37,900 nucleotides of DNA from Actinomycetes bacterium (GTDB lineage Bacteria > Actinomycetota > Acidimicrobiia > Acidimicrobiales > JAKAVM01), in NCBI GenBank assembly GCA_021817065.1, contig JAKAWH010000018.1, forward strand, positions 1 through 37,900, in the 5' to 3' direction. Position numbers and translations under genes: made by a program. Positions 31,844 to 37,900 of this stretch are shown piece after piece. The notes under the pieces are model-generated. The model searched no databases. It saw nothing but the letters and a program-made list of their open reading frames with translations, and was not told where the DNA came from. Position 1 is the first letter of the stretch; every line of letters starts with the position of its first letter.

Positions 31844-31993
31844 ATTAGCCGGTCCGCAAACTCCTAGCATTTGGGAAAAGATCGCGTTGCTCGCCCAATT
31901 TGGTCAATCACTCAGGCAGGGGAACCGGCAAGCCGGCAGACAGGGCACCGAGCATTCGACATAGCCGTCGGGCCGGGACTCCGTAGACCCTGG

Positions 31994-32992
31994 CTACCCA
32001 GCGGGAGGGTTATCCCCGGCTACCGCCACAGCGGTGGCAGCAAGCAGGTCACGCTCCACCATCTCTCCCGCCACCCGGGCTGCCGAGACGATCGCGGTTG
32101 CGCTGGAGGATCCATGGCTGATGATGCACACTCCGTTCACGCCGAGCAACATGGCACCCCCGGTCAGTTCGGGGTCGAGGCGTTGAACTAGCTGGCTCAG
32201 AGCAGGCATCAGGGCAGAAGAAGCGGCCTTGGCCTCCTCGGAGGAGCCGAAAGCCGAAAAAATCTCCCCGATCAGGAACTTCACCGCGCCTTCCAGGGCC
32301 TTGAGGGTCACATTTCCGGTGAATCCGTCCGTCACCACCACGTCGACCGTTCCCGCCATTATATCTCGCCCTTCGACATTTCCGATGAACTCACTGCTGA
32401 TGCCGGCTCCCAAACCACCTGCCAGAAGGCTGTGAGCTTCCTTCACCAGAGGATTCCCCTTGCTGGACTCCTCTCCGATGGAAAGCAGCCCCACCCGGGG
32501 TTTGGCCACCCCGAAACGAGCAGTCGAGTAGGCAGCCCCCATCTGCGCGAACTGCACCAACCAATCGGCCTTGCACTCGGCATTCGCTCCGGAATCGAGA
32601 AGGATGGTGAATCCGTCTCCGTTGGGGATGGGCGTCGCGATTGCCGGGCGGGCTACCTTCGGCAGCCGTCCCATGCGCAGCAGCGCGGACGCCATAGCGG
32701 CCCCGGTGTTGCCTGCGCTCACCATCGCCGAAGCCCGCCCGTCGCGAACCAGCTCGGCGGCCCGAACGAGAGAACTGTCCTTCTTGCGCCGTACTCCCTG
32801 GCCGGGATCCTCGTCCATGGCGATGACCTCGGTCGCTTCCACGATCTCCAGTCCCCCGGCATCGCCGATCTCCTCGGGACGCCCCACCAACACGATCGGG
32901 TAGCCCAGCTCGTCGGCGGCCCTCAGCGCCCCTGCGACGATCTCACCGGGCGCCTTGTCACCGCCCATCGCGTCGATGGCGATGGGAAGCAT
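31994..32992 (-). CDS. plsX: Phosphate acyltransferase PlsX
   Basis: A 332-aa enzyme that makes acyl-phosphate from acyl-ACP for the PlsY step of phosphatidic acid synthesis. Seen: IAIDAMGGDKAPGEIVAGAL (4-23), DEDPGQGVRRKKDSSL, MVSAGNTGAAMA (89-100), LLDSGANAECK, MGAAYSTARFGVAKPRVGLLSIGEE, GNPLVKEA, FIGNVEGRDI, VVVTDGFTGNVTLK, and LLGVNGVCIISHGSS. It lies directly downstream of rpmF (9-bp gap), the usual rpmF-plsX pairing, and upstream of acpP, whose product is its substrate carrier. Confidence 0.97.
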   Translation of the reverse strand: MLPIAIDAMGGDKAPGEIVAGALRAADELGYPIVLVGRPEEIGDAGGLEIVEATEVIAMDEDPGQGVRRKKDSSLVRAAELVRDGRASAMVSAGNTGAAMASALLRMGRLPKVARPAIATPIPNGDGFTILLDSGANAECKADWLVQFAQMGAAYSTARFGVAKPRVGLLSIGEESSKGNPLVKEAHSLLAGGLGAGISSEFIGNVEGRDIMAGTVDVVVTDGFTGNVTLKALEGAVKFLIGEIFSAFGSSEEAKAASSALMPALSQLVQRLDPELTGGAMLLGVNGVCIISHGSSSATAIVSAARVAGEMVERDLLAATAVAVAGDNPPAG

Positions 32993-33001
32993 CAGGGTTG
33001 C

Positions 33002-33181
33002 TCAGCCAGCTTCGAGTGCCTGGCGCCCGCCATACCAGCCGCAGTGAGGGCACACCGTGTGGGGGAGCTTGCCCCGGTTGCACTGCGGGCAGGTCGAGCG
33101 CGCCGGCAACTCCAGCCGCCAGTTCGAGGCGCGGCGACTGCGGCTCTTGGCTTTGGACGTCTTCTTCTTGGGGACAGCCAT
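33002..33181 (-). CDS. rpmF: 50S ribosomal protein L32
   Basis: A 59-aa protein starting MAVPKKKTSKAKSRSRRASN and continuing with WRLELPAR, then a zinc ribbon CPQC...CPHC (31-34 and 44-47) and ending GGRQALEAG. Start ATG 33181 and stop 33002 are set by this family pattern. It keeps all four Cys, so it is the zinc-binding form. Flanked by the DUF177 gene upstream (48 bp) and plsX downstream (9 bp), the standard arrangement. It is short and easily missed, and longer overlapping frames here are not real. Confidence 0.97.
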   Translation of the reverse strand: MAVPKKKTSKAKSRSRRASNWRLELPARSTCPQCNRGKLPHTVCPHCGWYGGRQALEAG

Positions 33182-33229
33182 GGCGCAATGAGGTTACACG
33201 CTCTTGCCGGGCAGACAGAAATCGGGTGC

Positions 33230-33757
33230 TCAGTCCTCCCGGAGGATGTCCAGCCCCGCCCAGCGCTCGTCCCTCTCGGTCGGGCAGCCGCACGGACCCT
33301 CATTCAGGTTGGCCCCGCAACGGGAACACAGCCCCCGGCAATCCGGCTTGCAGAGGGGCCGGAGCGGCAGCCCCAGGATGCACTGCTCGCGCACCATCGG
33401 CTCCAGATCGACCGACTCCTCGCCTAGCGGGTAGGTCATGTCCTGCTCCCCGCCACCCTCCTCGAAAAGCTCCCGCACCTCTGCGACCACCGTCCCCCGC
33501 GCCATCTCCAGGCAGCGACCGCATTCGGCCATCCAGGGCGCCGACACGGTGCCGCTGGCGAGCACCCCGCCGTGAACGGCTTCGAGGACCAGGTCCGCCG
33601 ACACCTCGGCACCTTCGGGCACCCATGCGGTGGACACCGCAATCTCGGGGATAGGAGCGGAACGCCGCACCGGCATCCGGCCATCGTTCTCCAGAGCCCT
33701 CAGGCTCACCACGAAATCGTTGGCCTTCACCGAGCGTGTCATGGTTGTGTCGACCAC
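33230..33757 (-). CDS. DUF177/YceD-family protein
   Basis: A 175-aa member of the DUF177 (YceD) family, nearly always upstream of rpmF and linked to large-subunit rRNA metabolism in plants and bacteria. The C-terminal half is typical: CGRCLEMARGTVVAEVRELFEE, LEPMVREQCILGLPLRPLCKPDCRGLCSRCG, NLNEGPCGC with clustered Cys that could bind metal. GTG 33757 is listed; ATG 33742 (MTRSVKAND) is equally possible, and neither has a clear ribosome binding site. A GGACCC/GGGTCC hairpin (33791-33807) lies in the 119-bp gap after the upstream sepIVA-like gene. Confidence 0.9.
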   Translation of the reverse strand: MVDTTMTRSVKANDFVVSLRALENDGRMPVRRSAPIPEIAVSTAWVPEGAEVSADLVLEAVHGGVLASGTVSAPWMAECGRCLEMARGTVVAEVRELFEEGGGEQDMTYPLGEESVDLEPMVREQCILGLPLRPLCKPDCRGLCSRCGANLNEGPCGCPTERDERWAGLDILRED

Positions 33758-33876
33758 TGAGGCGGGTCTGCGCCCTGGGGAGCGGGTTAGGGACCCTGGC
33801 GGGGTCCACTCACCAGGTTATCGCGCGTGCAACAGCCGAAGGGAGGCCAACACCTGACAGAACTAGCCGGAGGTTC

Positions 33877-34536
33877 TCAGGCGAGGTCCTGGTCGAAGAA
33901 GGTATCTCCGGAGATTTCTCCCTCTTCGTAGCCCTCCTCGGAAAGCTCGGGCTCACCCAACCCGCTGTCGAGGGGGGCGGGGGTCACCTGCAGTTTCTCG
34001 CGGCCCGACTTCACCATCTTGGTGGTCCGATCGAGCACGATCTCGAAGGCGGCCAGTTTCTGGTCGCAGAAGTCCTCCGCTTCGTGCCGTAGTCGGAGCG
34101 CTTCCTGGCTGGCGTCATCGATCGTTCGGCGCGCGGTGGCCTGGGCCTGGCGGACGATCTCCGTCCTTTCGACCATGTGGGCCGCCCGCGCCTGGGCCTG
34201 GGCGATGATCTCCTTGCCTTCGCGGCGGGTTCGGCCCAGGAACTCGTCGCGCTCCTTGAGTAGCCAACGCGCCTGGCGCATCTCCTCCGGAAGTCGCTGG
34301 ACCGCATCCTCCAGAAGCTCCAAAATCTCCTCGCGCGATATTAGTACCGACGAGGACAGGGGCATGGCCTTGGCGTTGCCGATGAGGTCGACAGCTCGCC
34401 GGATCAGCGCTTCTGCATCGAGTTGCTCCCGGGAATTACCCTCGGCCCGGGACGAACCGCTCAATTGATAGGTGGCGACGGTATCCCCGCTGCCGGCGTG
34501 GAGATCCTCGTCGTACCCCGTCTGGTAACCGCTCAT
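33877..34536 (-). CDS. SepIVA-like DivIVA-family coiled-coil cell-division protein
   Basis: A 219-aa protein that matches, by position and architecture, the mycobacterial septation factor SepIVA (Rv2927c), which lies next to the DUF177-rnc-mutM genes. It has a disordered acidic N-terminus (1-35), then DAEALIRRAVDLIGNAKAMPLSSSVLISREEILELLEDAVQRLPEEMRQARWLLKERDEFL in order. A long charged coiled coil follows (~85-170: EGKEIIAQAQARAAHMVERTEIVRQAQATARRTIDDA in order), then an acidic tail. The AQA-rich coil superficially resembles ATP synthase b subunits, but there is no membrane segment. ATG 34536 has GAGGAG upstream. coaD precedes it by 62 bp. Confidence 0.8.
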   Translation of the reverse strand: MSGYQTGYDEDLHAGSGDTVATYQLSGSSRAEGNSREQLDAEALIRRAVDLIGNAKAMPLSSSVLISREEILELLEDAVQRLPEEMRQARWLLKERDEFLGRTRREGKEIIAQAQARAAHMVERTEIVRQAQATARRTIDDASQEALRLRHEAEDFCDQKLAAFEIVLDRTTKMVKSGREKLQVTPAPLDSGLGEPELSEEGYEEGEISGDTFFDQDLA

Positions 34537-34598
34537 GCGAATGTCTCCTCGATTTGCCTCTGCTCGTTTCGGCAGGGGTTCATGCGCCGATCCCCCAC

Positions 34599-35090
34599 CT
34601 AGGCGAACTTCTCCTTGATGCGCCGGCTCACTCCCGGTGGGACGAATCCCGACACGTCGCCGCCAAAGCGGGCGATCTCCCGGATGAGGCGCGATGCGAG
34701 AAAGGCATGGGCCGCTCCCGTCGGGATGAGTAGTGTGTCGATCCCGGAGAGCTCGAAGTTCATCTGTGCCATCTGCATCTCGGTCTCGAAATCAGACACC
34801 GCCCGAAGCCCCTTGACGATGGCGCATGCCTGAACCGCGGCCGCCAGCTCGACCACCAGGCTGGCAAACGAGACAATCTTGACGTTGCCCAGGTGTGCGG
34901 TGGACTCCTCGATCATCGCCTCCCTATCCCCGAGGTCGAAAAGGGCTTCCACCTTCTGCGGGTTACGCATGGTGGCCACCACCACCTGGTCGAAAAGCTT
35001 GGAGGTTCGCTCGACGATCTCCAGGTGCCCGTTGTGGAATGGGTCGAATGACCCAGGGAAAAGGGCGATCCGCGTCGACGGCCCGGCCAT
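34599..35090 (-). CDS. coaD: Phosphopantetheine adenylyltransferase (PPAT)
   Basis: A 163-aa enzyme of CoA biosynthesis (step 4). Seen: ALFPGSFDPFHNGHLEIVERTSKLFDQVVVA in order, with the nucleotidyltransferase motif FHNGH (~18-22), NPQK, IVKGLRAVSDFETEMQMAQMN, TLLIPTG, and the C-terminal SRLIREIARFGGDVSGFVPPGV. The usual ISST/S motif is varied to LASRLIRE. ATG 35090 shares its A with the rsmD stop (TGATG), so the two are coupled, as in many bacteria. Confidence 0.97.
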   Translation of the reverse strand: MAGPSTRIALFPGSFDPFHNGHLEIVERTSKLFDQVVVATMRNPQKVEALFDLGDREAMIEESTAHLGNVKIVSFASLVVELAAAVQACAIVKGLRAVSDFETEMQMAQMNFELSGIDTLLIPTGAAHAFLASRLIREIARFGGDVSGFVPPGVSRRIKEKFA

Positions 35091-35659
35091 CAACGTACTT
35101 TCGTGCGGCGCATCACAGTGACCACGGTACCTCCATATCGGCGGGCGCGGATAGATTCCCATCCGACTGCTCCGACTATCTCCCGATCCGACTCGGCTAC
35201 CAGGACCTCTGCCTCGATGAGGGCGAGAAGCTCCTCCCACTGGTCGAAGAGATAAGGCGGGTCGGCGAACGCGATGCCGAAGGGCCGGCCGGCTGCCCCG
35301 GATTCCCCTGCCTGCGCATCCTGCCCGATGCCCACCCGCGTCTCCCTCGCCAACCAGGCGAGCACCTCCGCACACGCCACTTCACCCGAATCGGCCAGCC
35401 GGGTCGATGCAAGATTGGAACGGATGGTCGCCGCCGCCCGGGAGTCCCGCTCGACGAATACAGCCAAGGCTGCCCCCCGCGATAGGGCCTCCATCCCCAT
35501 CGCACCGCTCCCGGCAAAGAGATCGAGAATCCGAGCGCCCTCCACCTGGTCCCCCAGAGAGGAGAAGATTGCCTCACGCACCCGGTCGGTGGTCGGGCGG
35601 GCCGAACCCGGCGGGGAGGCGATGCGCAGCCCGCCCGCTTTTCCCGACACGATTCTCAT
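35090..35659 (-). CDS. rsmD: 16S rRNA (guanine-966-N2)-methyltransferase RsmD
   Basis: A 189-aa Rossmann-fold methyltransferase. N-terminal MRIVSGKAGGLRI and RPTTDRVREAIFSSLG are family hallmarks. The SAM-binding motif is ILDLFAGSGAMGMEALSRGA (44-63), and the catalytic DPPY lies in FADPPYLFDQW (~133-142). A short insertion (GQDAQAGESGAAGRP, ~112-126) precedes motif IV. It sits 22 bp after recG and overlaps coaD by one base. Confidence 0.96.
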   Translation of the reverse strand: MRIVSGKAGGLRIASPPGSARPTTDRVREAIFSSLGDQVEGARILDLFAGSGAMGMEALSRGAALAVFVERDSRAAATIRSNLASTRLADSGEVACAEVLAWLARETRVGIGQDAQAGESGAAGRPFGIAFADPPYLFDQWEELLALIEAEVLVAESDREIVGAVGWESIRARRYGGTVVTVMRRTKVR

Positions 35660-35681
35660 CGCTACTTCGTGATCCTCATTG

Positions 35682-37871
35682 TTAACCCTTGAAAAGGAAG
35701 CCGGCTTCGGCCTCCTCGATCAAGAGCCCGATCTCCTCCCCCAGATCCGGGTCGTCCTCTCTCCTCCATCCGCGGCGGACCATGTCGAGGGCGACCACAC
35801 GGGCAGCTTCGACGAGCTCCCGATCTCGCAGAACCGACCCGAGGGCTAGCGAGGACCTGCCCGACTGGGAGGCACCGGTGACCGCCCCCTCCCCACGCAG
35901 GGCCAGGTCCGCTTCAGCGAGGGCGAAACCGTCAGTGCTCTGGCACATCGCCCGCAGCCGGGCCTCCGCCGGGCTGGCCCCGCCGGTCTCGTCGAGAAGG
36001 GCGCCGTTTCCCGCTTGGGCGGGTGGTTCTCCCAGCAGGTAGCACCACGATCGGTCGCTCCCCCGGCCGACCCTCCCCCGCAACTGGTGGAGCTGGGCGA
36101 TGCCGAAACGCCAGGCATCCTCGATCACCATGACCGTGGCATTGGGCACGTCGACACCGACCTCGATGACCGTTGTCGCAACGAGCACCGCACTTTTCCC
36201 AGCGCGAAAGGAGTCCATGGCCGCCTCCTTCTCCCGCGGCGCCATCTGCCCATGGACCAGCCCCAACTCGATCCCCGCGAGCGGCCCTTCCGAGAGGCGG
36301 TAATGCTCCTCGGTCGCCGCCCTGGCCTGGACGGTGTCCGATCCCTCCACCAGGGGGCAGACGACATACGCCTGGCGTCCAGCGCCCACCTCTTCGCGCA
36401 CTTTCCGCCAGGCCACCTCCTCGTCTCGCCGCAGCCAGTGGGTCTCGATCGGGGTCCTCCCCGGGGGCAATTCGTCCAGCACCGTGGTGTCCAAGTCGCC
36501 GAAGACGGTCATGGCCACGCTTCGAGGAATCGGAGTGGCAGTCATGACAAGGAGGTCCGGTAGGTGACCGTCAGGTCTCTTGGCCCGGAGGGCGGCACGC
36601 TGCTCGACCCCGAACCGGTGCTGTTCGTCGACCACCACTGCACCGAGGGACGCGAAGTCGACGCCGTCGGAAAGTAGTGCATGGGTTCCCACCACTGCGT
36701 CGACCGCTCCGGTCCTCAGGTCGCCGAGGATCCTTTTCCGGCGGGAGAGGGGGACGGCTCCCGTCACTAGCTCGATCCGGAACGGGCGAGCGCCCGAAAG
36801 GGTAGCCCGATCGGCGACAATGAGGCCGCTCAGCAATCGGCGCATCCCCGAGTAGTGCTGCTCGGCAAGGACCTCGGTCGGTACCATGATGGCCCCCTGG
36901 TGCCCGCCCTGGGCGGCGATCAGGACGGCCGCCAACGCCACCAGTGTCTTACCCGACCCGACGTCGCCCTGGAGGAGGCGATGCATCGGATGAGGACCGG
37001 CCATGTCTCCTGCCACCTCGTCGATAGCCCGCCGCTGTGCCGCTGTCAGGGGGAAGGGCAGGGACCCGATCAGCTCCTCTAGGAGCCGGGGGCGGCCGGT
37101 GTGGGCGATGCCCCTTTCGGTCTCCTCCATCTCCTTCTTGCGCTGGACGAGGACGAGCTGGAGGCGAAGCATCTCGTCGAACACAAGTCTGCGCCGTGCC
37201 GCCCAGCGTCCCGCGTCGTCGGAAGGGAAATGAATCTGATTGAGTGCCACCGTGCGTTCCACCAGGTTGAGTTCCGCCCGCCAGCGTTCCGGTACCGGAT
37301 CGGAGAAGCCCCCGGACCTGCGGAGAGCTTCCTCCATCCAAGGCTCGAGGTCCCAGGTGGAGAGGCCGGCTTTTTCGGACTGGCGGTAGACCGGGACAAG
37401 CCTGCCAGTGCGCCGGTGGCCCGGTTTGCCCACTAGGTCCACCGTCGGGTTGGTCATCCGGAGCCAGCCGCGGTAGGAGCCGACTTTGCCGGCGACGACC
37501 ACCTCGCTCCCCTCCTCCAGTTGCTTGGCCCTCCACGGCTGGTTGAAGAAGCTGCACCGCAATCGCCCGGAACCGTCGTCGACATCGACCTGGACAAGGC
37601 TTTTCCGGTTGCGAGTCCGGCGCACCTCCACCCGTCCTACCGCCGCCAACACCACCGCCTCTTCGCCATCGACCAGGTCGGCGATGCGCCGGGCGTTGGT
37701 CCGGTCGATGTAGCGGCGCGGGTAGAAGGTGATCAGATCGAGGACCGACTCGATGCCCAGCTCGGCGAGGGCTTGCGCGCTCTTGGGACCGACCCCCCGG
37801 ATCTCACCCACACGCCGGCCTGCCAGGCGGGCCAGGCGGCGGTCCCGCACCTGGGGAGGCCCGCTAGTCAA
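35682..37871 (-). CDS. recG: ATP-dependent DNA helicase RecG
   Basis: A 729-aa branched-DNA helicase that remodels stalled forks and Holliday junctions. The N-terminal wedge/OB domain includes IRGVGPKSAQALAELGIESVLDLITFYPRRYIDR (24-57 in order). Helicase motifs: FPLTAAQRRAIDEV (273-286), Walker A GDVGSGKT (302-309), DEQHRFGVEQR (415-425), MTATPIPRS (443-451), then ATTVIEVGVDVPNATVMVIE, QLHQLRGRVGRG and DGFALAEADLALRGEG. The TTG at 37871 is the first start codon after the window edge; the frame stays open upstream to base 37900, so the true start could be slightly further out. GTG 37850 is another option. First gene of the - strand cluster in view. Confidence 0.96.
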   Translation of the reverse strand: MTSGPPQVRDRRLARLAGRRVGEIRGVGPKSAQALAELGIESVLDLITFYPRRYIDRTNARRIADLVDGEEAVVLAAVGRVEVRRTRNRKSLVQVDVDDGSGRLRCSFFNQPWRAKQLEEGSEVVVAGKVGSYRGWLRMTNPTVDLVGKPGHRRTGRLVPVYRQSEKAGLSTWDLEPWMEEALRRSGGFSDPVPERWRAELNLVERTVALNQIHFPSDDAGRWAARRRLVFDEMLRLQLVLVQRKKEMEETERGIAHTGRPRLLEELIGSLPFPLTAAQRRAIDEVAGDMAGPHPMHRLLQGDVGSGKTLVALAAVLIAAQGGHQGAIMVPTEVLAEQHYSGMRRLLSGLIVADRATLSGARPFRIELVTGAVPLSRRKRILGDLRTGAVDAVVGTHALLSDGVDFASLGAVVVDEQHRFGVEQRAALRAKRPDGHLPDLLVMTATPIPRSVAMTVFGDLDTTVLDELPPGRTPIETHWLRRDEEVAWRKVREEVGAGRQAYVVCPLVEGSDTVQARAATEEHYRLSEGPLAGIELGLVHGQMAPREKEAAMDSFRAGKSAVLVATTVIEVGVDVPNATVMVIEDAWRFGIAQLHQLRGRVGRGSDRSWCYLLGEPPAQAGNGALLDETGGASPAEARLRAMCQSTDGFALAEADLALRGEGAVTGASQSGRSSLALGSVLRDRELVEAARVVALDMVRRGWRREDDPDLGEEIGLLIEEAEAGFLFKG

Positions 37872-37900
37872 TCCCGAACAGATATGGATACAAGGGAGAT

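Noticed and set aside
33877-34536. ATP synthase subunit b-like protein
   Set aside because: The AQA-rich coil is similar, but there is no membrane segment and the position beside DUF177-rpmF and coaD fits SepIVA.

Overview
The window is GC-rich, densely coded chromosomal DNA with many GTG and TTG starts. It most likely comes from a deep-branching actinobacterium; class Acidimicrobiia is my best guess. This is inferred from the housekeeping gene order (recG-rsmD-coaD-sepIVA-like-DUF177-rpmF-plsX-acpP-rnc-mutM ... smc ... ftsY ... ffh-rpsP-khpA-rimM-trmD-rplS-yraN ... comM-dprA), an actinobacterial SepIVA/DivIVA-like gene, an LLM-type oxidoreductase remnant, and a secreted S53 peptidase with C-terminal repeats.

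Left part (1-6.8 kb, + strand): a catabolic block. A 5'-truncated delta-1-pyrroline-5-carboxylate dehydrogenase is followed by a TIGR00300-type ornithine cyclodeaminase and an arginine dihydrolase-like (ArgZ/AgrE N-domain) protein. Together they suggest arginine -> ornithine -> proline -> P5C -> glutamate; a proline dehydrogenase would be needed and is not in view. Next come a decayed, frameshifted LLM oxidoreductase fragment and a lone 924-aa molybdopterin oxidoreductase with its own promoter-like sequence.

Middle-left (6.8-17.6 kb, almost all - strand): two 58-bp direct repeats, then (in transcription order from the right) ftsY, ffh-rpsP-khpA-rimM-trmD, rplS-yraN-trans-sulfuration PLP enzyme, and comM-dprA. 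These serve ribosome assembly, co-translational protein targeting and DNA uptake. One small SRPBCC gene lies on the + strand between ftsY and ffh.

Centre (17.6-24 kb): a + strand branched-chain-amino-acid-type (HAAT) ABC importer sits between ftsY and smc. It has a lipoprotein binding protein, one 930-aa polypeptide that fuses both permeases and an ATPase (LivH-LivM-LivF), and a separate LivG. A TesB-like thioesterase follows on the - strand, just downstream of smc.

Right part (24-37.9 kb, - strand): recG, rsmD, coaD, sepIVA-like, DUF177, rpmF, plsX, acpP, rnc and mutM (DNA repair, CoA and phospholipid synthesis, RNA processing, division). A secreted S53 (sedolisin/kumamolisin) peptidase with six C-terminal repeats and its own intrinsic terminator follows, then an unusually short SMC.

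Three otherwise conserved proteins (the PLP enzyme, FtsY, the Liv fusion) carry recent-looking in-frame tandem repeats in their linkers. No tRNA, rRNA, CRISPR array, transposase or phage gene was recognised. No unannotated stretch exceeds 300 bp.
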